Notes: generated by a model not told the origin, from the sequence alone. A stretch of DNA of 52,500 nucleotides from Symbiodinium natans (GCA_905221605.1 CAJNDS010001147.1:469012-521511); one strand, 5' to 3'. Positions 11,901-21,500 are shown, numbered from the stretch's first letter. Numbers and translations: made by a program.

Positions 11901-12347
11901 TTCTTCAGGGCACATACCGATTGATCATGCCATATCTACAAGTAAGCCTCGGAAGGCCACCGCCATCAGGGCAAAAGTGCCCCGAACTGGGTCCCCCGTA
12001 ACCCGAAACCCTAAACCCGAAACCCTAAACCCTAAAAGTTAAACCCTGAACCCTAAACCCTGAACCCTAAGCCCTAAGCCCTAAGCCCTCAGCCCTAAGC
12101 CCTAAGCCCTAGGCCGTAAGCCCTAAGCCCTTAGCCCTAAGCCCTAAGCCCGAAGCCCTAAGCCCTAAGCCCTCAGCCCGCAGCCCTCAGCCCTCAGCCC
12201 TAAGCCCGAAACCCGAAGCCCGAAGCCCTGAGCCTAAACCCTTTCCAGGGATCCTGTTTGCGTGCGACTGCCCAGGTTCCGGTGTCCCTCTGGAAGAAGG
12301 GGGAGCAGACTGGGATCCTGAACATCAGCATGACCTTGCAGGACTGA
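8996..12347 (+). CDS. C2-domain protein, split into many exons
   Basis: A start at 8996 opens TTATQLDIKILEATQL, the usual first C2 strand. Later exons are 9667-9750 (NGNLAPRWNQ), 9921-about 9973 (IEIQGHMAVIALKLYL), 10452-10517 (CRCQVHIDHVWRSPVLCGE), 10836-10884 (LWNAEVFVLKD), 11103-11133 (PDLFMAAVS), 11329-11407 (AQAEFDLDNLWRRAIG, donor GTGAGC) and 12276-12347 (SLWKKGEQTGILNISMTL then TGA). Phases agree at 9750/9921, 10884/11103, 11133/11329 and 11407/12276. The order WN, aEfDL, then GxLxxSxxL near the end follows C2 topology. Two WN motifs suggest two C2 domains, which usually bind phospholipid or calcium. The calcium-ligand aspartates are not clear. Introns hold telomere-type arrays and an AT microsatellite. 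The exon between 9076 and 9667 was not resolved. Confidence 0.62.
9378..9465. mobile_element. Inverted-repeat element
   Basis: TTCCGAAAATAGGGGGCCCCC is mirrored by CCCCTATTTCGGAGGCCCCC about 60 bp downstream. No ORF. MITE-like, within an intron of the C2-domain gene. Confidence 0.5.
9529..9600. mobile_element. MITE-like palindrome, best copy
   Basis: Left arm 9529-9560 (TTATACGAACTGTCCTTAAT, then GGGATTATAGTA) and right arm 9568-9600 are inverted copies with few mismatches around a C-rich centre. Relatives occur at 2070, 4740 and 25280. Confidence 0.6.
9972..10160. repeat. Octamer telomere variant array, CCCCTAAA
   Basis: About 20 units of CCCCTAAA with two CCCTTAAA exceptions, a homogenised octamer version of the heptamer. 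A diverged G-rich TTTAGGGG field follows at 10280-10440. Confidence 0.93.
10600..10760. repeat. AT-rich GATA/TATC-type microsatellite
   Basis: Runs of ATCTAT and ATCCAT hexamers. The two overlapping minus ORFs of about 126 codons here (IDIDID and YRYRYR) are artefacts of the repeat. It lies in an intron of the C2-domain gene. Confidence 0.85.
10945..11085. repeat. CCCTAAA array inside C2-gene intron
   Basis: About 20 near-perfect heptamers between exons ending 10884 and starting 11103. Confidence 0.95.
11187..11305. repeat. TTTAGGG/TTTGGGG array inside C2-gene intron
   Basis: Opposite polarity to the preceding array, with a block of TTTGGGG variants. It lies between exons 11103-11133 and 11329-11407. 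Further TTTAGGG follows at 11420-11490 just after the 11408 donor. Confidence 0.93.
11759..12240. repeat. CCCTAAA array then AAGCCCT variant field
   Basis: Perfect heptamers at 11759-11870 and a degenerate AAGCCCT/CAGCCCT field at 12060-12235, both in the last intron of the C2-domain gene. Confidence 0.9.
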
Positions 12348-12349
12348 TG

Positions 12350-12507
12350 GGTTTAGGGGTTTAGGGGTTTAGGGGTTTAGGGGTTTAGGGGTTTAGGGGT
12401 TTAGGGGTTTAGGGGTTTAGGGGTTTAGGGGTTTAGGGGTCTAGGGGTCTAGGGGTTTAGGGGTTTAGGGGTTTAGGGGTTTAGGGGTCTAGGGGTTTAG
12501 GGGTTTA
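12350..12507. repeat. Octamer array, TTTAGGGG
   Basis: About 19 units of TTTAGGGG (three with TCTAGGGG) starting directly after the C2 gene's stop codon. Confidence 0.95.
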
Positions 12508-12526
12508 GCCACCCCTTACTTTGCAG

Positions 12527-12835
12527 TGCAAGATGTTCGCGATTGTTGAGGGGTTTCGGGTTTACCTTCCAAATGAGCGGCGTCGTGTTTTCAGGGCCTG
12601 CAATTCCTATCAACCTCACTTGCCTGTTGGTTCATGCCATGCTCCATTGGATCACCAGGGTCACTTAAGTATAGCTGTCCAACCCAGCAGTTTCAGCTGT
12701 GCTGCAGTCGGCGGGCGGTTACAGTGGCTCGCCCATGCCTGTCCGTGCCTTACTCCAGCAGCTGAGCTTGCGCAGTGGGTCTGGGCCGTTTCTGAGACTG
12801 ACTCAAGAGTTGCCAGCACCCCATTTCATTGCTAA
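12527..12835 (+). CDS. Tentative exon, unknown protein
   Basis: Follows a pyrimidine-rich acceptor (CCCCTTACTTTGCAG) and reads CKMFAIVEGFRVYLPNERRR, open to a stop at 12835. The real exon probably ends earlier. Confidence 0.3.
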   Translation, partial: CKMFAIVEGFRVYLPNERRRVFRACNSYQPHLPVGSCHAPLDHQGHLSIAVQPSSFSCAAVGGRLQWLAHACPCLTPAAELAQWVWAVSETDSRVASTPFHC

Positions 12836-12902
12836 CCCCAGGCCCCAAGCCCTAGACCCTAAACCCTCGTCCGATTCGACGCATCTTCCACGTTTGGCTA
12901 AG

Positions 12903-13167
12903 ATGACCCTGGAGCCCTTCTCCCCTTCGGGTCGAGGAGGGGGCTTGACCCCAGGTGCGCGCTGTCTGCATTCTAAGGCGGTTGCAACACCTTTCCAGGC
13001 TAGGGTTTAGGGCTTCATGCTGGGGTCGCAAACGCATCTGCCCTCGCGGCTCTCATACTGCTCGTGGTTCCCCTGCCGGATCATGTTGCTGATGGATGTG
13101 GAGACTGGCTTGTGAGTAGCCGCTCTTCCTCCACCATGCCAGGCAATGGGCGCTGGCCCATGGACAG
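12903..13167 (+). CDS. Start of a membrane-anchored protein, three exons
   Basis: ATG at 12903 opens MTLEPFSPSGRGGGLTP and ends at a GTGCGC donor (exon to 12954, phase 1). The next exon, 13011-13111, begins with the matching two bases after TTTAG|GG, so its acceptor is a telomere-type unit. It encodes GVANASALAALILLVVPLP, a likely membrane segment or signal anchor, and ends at a perfect GTGAGT donor. A short in-phase exon 13143-13167 (AMGAGPWT) follows. Downstream exons were not found. On the minus strand a 60-codon ORF (13007-13189) overlaps and may be a shadow. Confidence 0.42.
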
Positions 13168-15071
13168 GCGCAGCCCGCCCTAACCCCAAGCCATCCTCCT
13201 AAACCCTAAACCCTCAACCCTAAACCCTAAACCCTAAACCCTAACCCTAAACCCTAAACCCTAATCCCAGGCGAAAAGACACACTCCAGGACTGCTTTCA
13301 GGTGGCTTTCTCTTCCTTTGCCTGGGTTTTGGAGTACTATACTTGAACACTTCTTGGTTCAGGGTTCCTACTATAGCTACTTGTCCCAAGAGTACATACG
13401 TTTGTTTTGGTCTACTCCAAAGTAGGGTTACAAGATCTGACTTTCAGAGAGGAGAGGACGTCCGATTTTCTGGGCGCGAAACGAGTTTCTTCAAGCAACT
13501 CCACCCCCCCCCCCCCCCCCCCCCCAGTCGGCTTGGGTTTGATGCACGTAAGAAGGACCGCAGAACTGTACATCAGTAGCAGGGTTGGATAGTGAGGCCG
13601 TGCCTCCATCTTTTTGCCCCTTACTCAAACCCTAGACCCTAAACCCTAGACCCTAAATCACCCGAAACCCTAGACCCTAAACCCTAAACCCCTACAGATC
13701 CTTTTTTTTTTCTCCTGTCGGTGTGGGAGGCCCCCGGCGATGAGCAACGGCTGGGTGCTCAGACTGGGCTCAGGGTGTCATAGAGGGGTCGGAATAGTTA
13801 CTAAGACTAAGAGTCTTCCCTTATGATCCCTTTATACTTTTACTATAATAACCCCCCCAAAACCCTGTTCTAATGGCCCCTATATTGGACCCCTCAACCC
13901 CTAAACCCCAAAGCTGCTGAACGCCCCCCCCAAGCCCCTAAGGGCGTAAGGGATGTAAAAGCGGCGTCTCCGCACATGCAAACGTGAGTGAGTCGAGTCG
14001 GCGAGTGCCAGGCGCCGAACCAAATGAACAGGGTTCAGGGTTTAGGGTTTCAGGTTTCGGGTTTAGGGTTTTGGGTTTAGGGTTTAGGGTGTAGGGTTTC
14101 GGGGTTTGGGGGTTTAGGGTAAACAAAGCCGAGCTAGACGGACAGAGGTCGAAAGTGGGGTCCACGTTGAGTCAGGCCATAACAAGAAAAGGACACCACA
14201 ATTGTAAGCCGCCGTTGCGAATGTCCTGAGCTTGGCTCCCGAATCTCTTGTATGTCTTCGATGAACTGTTACATGTGCAACGCTTTGCGCAAGCCTTGGC
14301 TGCTGAACGTGGCTTTGCTTGTTGTTGCCCCACAAAGCTGAATGTTGACACACACACACAAAACTTGTCTGAGATGATTGAACACGAGCACGCAAAAGAG
14401 TTCTGGTCGTTTAGGGCTTCCTCACATCAACAGCCGGCAGGAAATATTCTCCCAAGCCTCTTGCCGCGCAGGCTTAGCTGTCTTATTCTCCTTCTCACCA
14501 TGAATAATTCTCAACTCTTTCGCCTTTGGTCCGACTCACGCCGGCCATTTGAACTTGGTTCCCCCGACGTTCCCCCCCCCCCCCCCCCTAGGCTTCTGGG
14601 TGTTTGGGTGCGGGGCCCCCGAGGCCACCATGGCCATGGAGTTGGACTGGACAGGCCTTTTTTTTTTTTTGCACCCCGACTGGCTTTCTATAGCAGCACG
14701 CTGATAGCCGAATGCCAGATTTCGAGGGCTTTTGTAGTCCAGCTTTTTTTTGGCATATGATCTACGCAGCAAGCCTGCATCGCGTCGAAAGCTCGCAAGC
14801 TTCCTTTGTTGTTGGCGCCTCTCTGCCTCAGATCTGTGCCGCCACCCTATCCGGAAGGGATGGGCGTACGCGCAAGCCTCAGCTGTGTGAGCCCCGAACT
14901 CCCAAAGACAGCGTCGTTGTGCCCTGAAGTGGAGAACCCCCTAATTACTTGCATAGTCCTGAGACTTGTCCATCGGGTCCATCTCTAGCAAGTTGCTCGA
15001 TGCTGACATGACTGCACTGCAGCCGCCGGTTTGGGTATGCAAGGAGGGCCTCCAAGATTCAGGGAACCGCC
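13168..15071. other. Stretch without a firm gene
   Basis: Contains CCCTAAA arrays (13198-13262, 13626-13690), a repeat element shared with 39921-40025 (13331-13440), a C22 homopolymer at 13502-13523, an element shared with 27165-27270 (13795-13895), TTTAGGG at 14030-14130, and a 170-codon + ORF (14248-14760) whose middle crosses poly-C and poly-T. Its first part (VFDELLHVQRFAQALAAERG) could be coding, but I could not support a gene model. Confidence 0.5.
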
Positions 15072-16487
15072 ATGAAGAAGAAGAGAGCCGAGGCTGCCAG
15101 AGCCGAGCCAGGGGACACTAGCCCTACTTCCAGCTCCAAAATCTTCCGTACCGGCGTGTGCTCGCGACCCGACCGGCCACCGGTCATTCCCCCCTCCCTT
15201 ACGCTCTGCAACGGCACGGCGCCTCACGCAGAGCCGTCTGAGAGGCCGAGGCCGAAGAAGCGGAAGAGAAACGCGATGGAAGCGCTGCTTTCCCGTGCGG
15301 AAGAGGCAACTCGGAGCTTCTCCCAGGTGCCAGAGGGCCCGACATGGCCGAAGGTAGCTGCCATCGGTCAGGAGCAATTCGCCCGCGTGCTGGAGCTTGC
15401 CAAGGCAACCCTTGATGTGAACAAGGCACAGCAGCTTGCTAGTGCAGCTGCTGCGGCGCTGAGGCTGTCTTGGGCCATTGGCCTCGCAGAGCCTACGAAA
15501 GGCGCGGAGGTCGAGTGGCGGCGCTTCTTGGAGGACAAGCTGCAAGAAGCGCTCCAGTTGCTGGCAGGAGCAGAGGCGGAGTGGGCCTACGCCTTGAACG
15601 CCTTCCGGGTGCCCAAAACGGGCTCCCTCGAAGCGCTTCTTCGGCACCTGGACTCCTTCGACCAGCTTCTGCTTCGACTTTGGGCGCGCTCAGGTGGTTC
15701 AGCTGCTCTACACCCTGCCGAGCTTTCGGAAGCATCCTGCGCCTACCACCTGCAACGCAAGGACCTCAAAGCCGCCATGCAATCCCTGGCCTCGGGCACC
15801 CCGCGCGCCCTGAAGCTCTCGCTGCTGTGGGGCTTCCGCAAGGCCTGGCTGCGAAGGGGCGCCGGCCGCACGTGGAAGCCCGCTCCGTGGCCTCTGCGCT
15901 ACCTGCGAGCACGTTGGCTGGAGGCCAGCTGCCTGGTACATGGGCACGGGCATGCCCTGTCTCAGAAGCAGAAGCTTCAGAAGGCGGCTTTGAGCTGGCA
16001 GCTGGCAGGCAGAGATGCCTCTGCCAGATGTCACGGCTTTGCAGTGCCGACGTTTGGAGCCCTGAAGCTTCTGAGCAAGTGCTCCGCCGGAGGGCTCGTG
16101 GAGCTGGGCGCCGGTGTGGGATATTGGGCTGCTCTCCTCCGGCGCAGGGGCGTCGATGTGGTGGCGCTGGACATCGACCCGCCCTCCGGGGCGCATGGAA
16201 GCGCAGGCGAGTCCAAGGTGACCTTTGGGGACGCCTCTTCTCTGAGGGAGCTTTCCTGCGAGGCGCTGCTGCTCTGCATGCCACCTCCGGGGGAAGCTGA
16301 CTGTGCGGATCAGGCCTTGAAGAACTTCCGTGGGAAGTACGTGGCTTACGTGGGTGAGTGGTGCACCGGCATGACGGCCACACGGTCCTTCCACGAGAGC
16401 TTGCAGTCCCGCTATGTGCTGAAGCACCGGATCCCGCTGCCCTGCTACCCCAGCATGCGCGCAGAGTGTTACTTGGTATTTTGTTGA
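15072..16487 (+). CDS. SAM-dependent methyltransferase-like protein, intronless
   Basis: A single uninterrupted 471-codon frame with ATG in GCCATGA context and stop TGA. The N-terminal 70 residues are basic and carry PRPKKRKRN (about residues 59-67), a possible nuclear localisation signal. A middle helical Ala/Leu-rich region follows. The C-terminal 130 residues form a Rossmann methyltransferase: motif I VELGAGVGYWAALLRRRG, then VVALDIDPP, an acidic GDASSL, LLLCMPPPG in the motif IV position, and FRGKYVAYVGEW. This matches a predicted methyltransferase subfamily seen in bacteria and protists, from family knowledge and not a search. The substrate is unknown. Lack of introns next to heavily split genes suggests a retroposed copy. 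The several minus ORFs over it are GC-rich shadows. Confidence 0.85.
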   Translation: MKKKRAEAARAEPGDTSPTSSSKIFRTGVCSRPDRPPVIPPSLTLCNGTAPHAEPSERPRPKKRKRNAMEALLSRAEEATRSFSQVPEGPTWPKVAAIGQEQFARVLELAKATLDVNKAQQLASAAAAALRLSWAIGLAEPTKGAEVEWRRFLEDKLQEALQLLAGAEAEWAYALNAFRVPKTGSLEALLRHLDSFDQLLLRLWARSGGSAALHPAELSEASCAYHLQRKDLKAAMQSLASGTPRALKLSLLWGFRKAWLRRGAGRTWKPAPWPLRYLRARWLEASCLVHGHGHALSQKQKLQKAALSWQLAGRDASARCHGFAVPTFGALKLLSKCSAGGLVELGAGVGYWAALLRRRGVDVVALDIDPPSGAHGSAGESKVTFGDASSLRELSCEALLLCMPPPGEADCADQALKNFRGKYVAYVGEWCTGMTATRSFHESLQSRYVLKHRIPLPCYPSMRAECYLVFC

Positions 16488-16572
16488 ACATCATGTTACA
16501 TTTTTATGACTACATAAGCCAAATAAGGAACAAGCAGAATTATTGTTAATAGTACCTTTAACAGTGGTGCAG

Positions 16573-16772
16573 GTTACTTCTTTCGGAAGCGAAGCTGCAG
16601 GGAGGGGAGGGAGAAACCCGCATCCCCTGAGCCCACAGAGCTCTGGGCCTGTGATGCATGCCAGGGGAGGGCTCCTCTGTACCTGTGCCCGGCAACCCGC
16701 TACTGGCGACTCTGCTCGGAAAGCTGCTACGAGGCACTGAAGGACGACCAGGCCGCCCTGCTCAGAATCTAG
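16573..16772 (+). CDS. Terminal exon, Cys-rich zinc-finger-like protein
   Basis: After GTGCAG the frame reads YFFRKRSCREGREKPASPEP, then ELWACDACQGRAPLYLC and YWRLCSESCYEALKDDQ to a TAG at 16770. The spacing C-x2-C-x8-C-x8-C-x3-C resembles small treble-clef or MYND/HIT-type zinc-binding modules. It is out of frame with the methyltransferase ORF and 85 bp past its stop, so it could be a separate gene's last exon or a lost C-terminal exon. Upstream exons of a separate gene are not visible. Confidence 0.5.
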
Positions 16773-16788
16773 GCAGGCCCTTGGGATA

Positions 16789-17151
16789 ATGTATATAAGT
16801 TCCCTTATTGTGGGCTTTAAGAGGATCCTTTATTCAGGAATATTTTTTCGGAGGGTTTTTGTGGGGGGCCATCCGAGGAATCGTGTTCTGCGGCCTGGAA
16901 GTGGAGGTGCCGGCCTGGAGCGCCTGGGCGAGCCTGAGTTGGCTGGGCGAGGACTCGGCGAGAGGCCAGCAGTGGGATGCACTGAAGCGGGCGACGCCGC
17001 AACCAGAGACTATATCCCCCCTTGGGAATTGTTTTTGTATTTTTGTTTATATAAAACCCAGGAGGATATTAAACATATTGTTTTTATGAAGGTTCGAAGG
17101 GGAGTACAGGAGATAGCCGGCTGGCTGAGCAGCACGGCCAACCTCAGCTGA
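16789..17151 (+). CDS. ORF of uncertain status
   Basis: 120-codon frame containing GLERLGEPELAGRGLGER. The overlapping frame 16808-17089 also looks plausible (VPAWSAWASLSWLGEDSARG). Only one, if either, is real. A further unique GC-rich block at 17169-17395 is open in two + frames and one minus frame, ending at a C-run, and cannot be assigned. Confidence 0.2.
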   Translation: MYISSLIVGFKRILYSGIFFRRVFVGGHPRNRVLRPGSGGAGLERLGEPELAGRGLGERPAVGCTEAGDAATRDYIPPWELFLYFCLYKTQEDIKHIVFMKVRRGVQEIAGWLSSTANLS

Positions 17152-17951
17152 ATCAAGTTCCAAAAACTATGGTTTTTTCTGGGCAACATCGGCACCCGAA
17201 GCAGCTCGTGACGCCTCCAGGCTACTGCCTTCCAAGCCTCCAGCCCGCGAGCCCTCCGCGACATCTGGCTGTCCAGGACTTTGCGCGCGGTTGCCGTCCC
17301 TCTTTGCGCAGCTTTCCCAAGGGCCCCCCGAGGTAGGAGAGGACGGTGCGGCTGCAAGCAGAAGACGCCGCAAGGGCCTCACCAGTTCCCCCCCCCCCCC
17401 CCCCCGCCCACAAAGAGAAGGAGGTTCAGGGTTCAGCCCTTAGAGCCCTAACTAACAGCCCTAAGAGCCCGAAGAGCCCTAAGGCTGAGGACTGAAGGAT
17501 TACAGGCTTTATAGGTTGACCTTAGTGTTAGGGTTCGCAATACGAGGTTGCCCAGCACCTGCAGAACCCCGAAGGATCCGAAGAATTCCCAATGCTTAAC
17601 TGGCCTGCAGTTGAGGATCTTACGGTAAGTTACTATTCTCGTGACCCAAGCCTTGGATTGCAACTGGGAGCGCGGGGGACCCTCCAATCTCGAAACCTCT
17701 TAACCCTAAACTAGGAACCCTCCAATCTCGAAACCTCTTAACCCTAAACCATGAACCCTGATCACCCTATACCTTAAAACCCTTTACGCTTTCAATATCT
17801 GTTATCCATCCATATCTAGGGTTTAGGCGTTAGGGTTAAAGGGTTATGGTGGTAGCTTACTTGAAGTTCCTTAAGGACAATGCCGGCCTTGTGTTGACTC
17901 ACGTTCAGGCCCTTCCCTCGCTCCCTCTCTTGGCGGCACCCAGGCGGGTGC

Positions 17952-18296
17952 GTGTTTGTGTGTGTGTGTGTGATGTGCTTCAGGGATGGGAAAAATGCAT
18001 TCTCCGGGCTTGGGGTGGTTTGGGGTGCTGGCTTTTCTTTTTGTTGCCTGGCACTTGCATTGGGTATGGAATGCCCCCCTCACAAAGTAACGTGCCCTGA
18101 TGGACGTGAGAATGCCGCAGGTTCCTGGAATTGTGATGGTTTTGTGCCGCTTTGTTTAGTGACCAGTGCTTTGCTTCGGCGATTTGCTGGTACCTGCTGC
18201 GCGCAGTGTGAGACGGAATGTGGTGACGATGATGGCCTCTGCCTTGATGTTGGTGATGATGCCATGAACGCCTGCTTTCGATTGCCAACTAACTAA
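17952..18296 (+). CDS. Possible Cys-rich secreted protein exon
   Basis: Open frame to TAA at 18296. After a GT-rich 5' part it reads a hydrophobic stretch (AGFSFCCLALALG), then ECPPHKVTCPDGRENAAGSW, CCAQCETECGDDDGLCLD and a short tail. Ten or more Cys in 75 residues following a signal-like segment would suit a secreted disulfide-rich protein. The start is uncertain, because the 5' part is a TG microsatellite. Confidence 0.33.
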   Translation: MFVCVCVMCFRDGKNAFSGLGVVWGAGFSFCCLALALGMECPPHKVTCPDGRENAAGSWNCDGFVPLCLVTSALLRRFAGTCCAQCETECGDDDGLCLDVGDDAMNACFRLPTN

Positions 18297-18569
18297 CACC
18301 GTCTGGTCATCTTTGTTCTTCTTGCTGCTGCCACATTCAGACACACACGCTGCCATTTTTTGTGCATGTACACTTGGTGGTTCAAAGGGTACATATAAGT
18401 GGGGTCATAAGTAGGGCAACATGGGGCAACTATGGTTGTAACCATATTTGGGGTACTTCTAACACCCTAAACCCTAAACCCTAAACCCTAAACCCTAAAC
18501 CCTAAACCCTAAACCCTAAACCCTAAACCCTAAACCCCTGGAACGTGACAGGGGCTCGGGGCTTCAAAG

Positions 18570-21500
18570 GATTTGGGGGGGCCTTCGGGTACGCTCTGAA
18601 CAGGCCATGCCAATCATGGAGCCGGGCCAGGCGCGGCTTCCTGTAGGGTTTTAGGGTTTTAGGGTTTTAGGGTTTTAGGGTTTTAGGGTTTTAGGGTTTT
18701 CCGGGTTTTAGGGGTTTTAGTGTTTAGGGTTTAGGGTTTAGGGTTTCTGCTTTCCACCTGGGCCTATCATGTAGAATGTGAAGCTGGGACCCCCATGTCT
18801 GTCCCAGATCTTCCAAAACCCTTTAAATAAGGAATATACCCTAAATCATCGTAAGGTTCCTTAGTATAAGTCAGGGTAGAATCCTTATTTAAGGGGCTTA
18901 GTATAGATTAGGGTAGCATCCTTATTTCGGGCCTTAGTATAGATTAGGTTAGAATCCTTATTGAAGGGGCTTTGGAAGATTTGGGACCCCTGAAGCTGAT
19001 CCCGAGGTTCACGAGCCTCTTCCATTTCAAGCGCGGCTCCACGAGCCTTTCAGCTGAAACGTGGGTTAGGGTTTAGGGTTTAGGGTTTAGGGTTTAGGGT
19101 TTAGGGTTTAGGGTTTAGGGTTTCAGGGCTGTGGCTTGAGGATGTCAGCAAGTTTCTATCTGCCCAGGCAGCCGCCAACTCGTGATCTTTACGAGTGACC
19201 TGACTGGATTTGTGCCATGCTGATGTGTCCGGTTTTCCGCTTGTGTCTGGCTTTTTACAGTGTCGTCGCGTGGTATCACCTGGGCCAACCTGGCAAGTCC
19301 CCTTGTAATCGCAGAGTAGTATGTCAGTCAGGGTTTCTGGACTTCGAGGCCTTCTTGATGCGATCTGGTCGAATCTCTGTGACCCCAGGGTGTCTTTTTC
19401 TGTGTCTTCTTTTGATTCTCCCAATTAGACTCACTCTCACCAGTGCTGAGTGTCTTGATTGATGGTGCCAGGCAGCCGGGACACGGAATCCTGTCATCAG
19501 GAGCCCAGGCACAAGCTCAAGCAGCACAGGCTGGTCAAGCATCGGCATCAGCCCACTTCGCCACAGCCGCACAGGTGGCGCAGGCCGCCCAAGCGGCGCA
19601 GGCCGCCCAGGCCGCCCAGGCCGCCCAGGCCGCCCAGGCCGCCCAGGCCGCCCAGGCCGCCCAGGCCGCCCAGGCCGCCCAGGCCGCCCAGGCCCACGCC
19701 CAGATGCAGGCAGCACCTGCACCAACAGCGCCAGCGCAGGCAGCCCAAGCAACTCAAGCATCCCAACTCCAGCAGCCGCAGTACCCCCAGGCCGAGTTGC
19801 TTCGGGCGTGGTGTTCAGCCAACGTAAATGCAGTTGCACCTGCTTTTGCAAGCGAGTGGGCAATCCAGGCCTTATTAAGCCCTGTTCAGCCCCTAACCCA
19901 GTAGTTGAACCCTAAAGCCTAAAGCCTAAAGCCTAAAGCCGAAAGCCTAAAGCCTAAAGCCTAAAGCCTAAACCCCAAACCCCAAACCCCAAACCCTAAA
20001 CCCTAAACCCTAAACCCTATGTGCCAATAGACCCGCAAAGCCCATAAAGCCTGATCAAGCTCCAGGGAGCGTCGCCTTCTCGCAGCTTCCATCCTCCGAG
20101 CCTCGGCTTTCAGTTTAGGGCTGCCGCATCAAAGAAGGCAGGAAAAAAAACAACCGAGGGTTTAGGGTTTAGGGTTTAGGGTTTAGGGTTTAGGGTTTAG
20201 GGCTTTACAGGGTTTAGGGCTTTGCAGGGTTTAGGGGTTGAGAGGTTGAAGGGTTTTAGGGGTTTAGGGTTTAGGGCTTTCGGGCTTAGGGTTTAGGTTT
20301 CGGGTTTAGGGTTGAGGGTTTTGGGGTTTAGGGGTGCAGGGTTCAGGGTGGGCGTTTAGGGTTTTAGGGGTGTAGGGTTTGGGGGTTTTCGGGTTTCGGG
20401 ATTTTAGGGTAACGGTTTAGGGTTTAGGGGTTTCGGGTTTTGGGATTTTAGGGTCTAGGTTTAGGGATATTTAGGGTTTAGGGTTTAGGGGTTTAGGGGT
20501 TTAGGGTTGGTCTTAGGGTGTCGGGGTTTCGGGTTTAGGGTTGAGGGATTTTGGGGTTTAGGGGTGTAGGGTTCAGGGGTTTCGGGTTTGGGGGGTTTTA
20601 GGGTTTAGGGGATTTAGGGTTTAGGGATATTTAGGGTTTTGGGGTTTTCCGGGGTTTTAGGGTTTAGGGGTATCTTTCGGGTTTAGGGTTGAGGGATTTT
20701 CGGCTTTAGGGGTTTTAGGGTTTAGGGTTTTGGGGTTTCGGGTTTAAGGATTTTAGGGTTTAGGGGTTTTAGGGTTTAGGGCTTAGGGATTTTAGGGTTT
20801 AGGGGTTTAGGGTTTAGTGTAGGGGTTTCGGGTTTAGGGTTGAGGGATTTTGTGGTTAGGGGTGTAGGGTTTAGAGTTAGGGTTTAGCGGGGTTTAGGGT
20901 TTCGGGGTTTCGGGTTTCGGGGTTTTAGGGTTTAGGAGTGTTTGGGTTCAGGTGTTTAGGGTTTAGGGGTTTTAGGGTTAGGGTTTTGGGGCTTCGGGTT
21001 TAGGGATTTTAGGTTTTAGGCATGTTTTAGGATTTAGGGTTTAGAGGCTTCTCGCTAGACAGGTTGGGATGTTCCATTTTTCCCGCCCCCTGCTTATGCA
21101 GGCATCCACCCAACTTTTCTCCTTTTTGGGTGTCGGGCTAACGCCCTAAATTCCCACTTCCCACCCCCGTCCTTCAAATAGAGGGTTGAGTGAGTTTGGT
21201 AGGAGATTTTTCCTATTTAGCTTCTAGGATTCGAGGTCTCCTGGTCAGAGGCTTCGGCAGGGGTTTTTGAGCAAGCGACGGCGGACAATGCCTACATCCC
21301 AACCTAGGGTTTAGGGTTTAAGGGTTAAGGGTTTAGGGTTTAGGGTTTAGGGTTTAGGGCATTTGAAAGACAGGGCCACCCGCGAACACCACGCTCAAGG
21401 CATGAGATTTGACGATGAGTATCGTAGTTTCTAGCAGTTCATGGAAGTCGTCCTCTTAGGGGTTTTTAGGGTTTAAGGGTTTTAGGGTTTAGGGGTTTTA

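Noticed and set aside
15708-16494. Minus-strand ORFs of 239 and 242 codons over the methyltransferase
   Set aside because: The + frame has recognisable methyltransferase motifs. The minus frames are GC-rich shadows.
19324-19863. Minus ORF with GRPGRP collagen-like repeat
   Set aside because: It is the antisense of the GCCCAGGCC nonamer. Flanks in that frame are not collagen-like.
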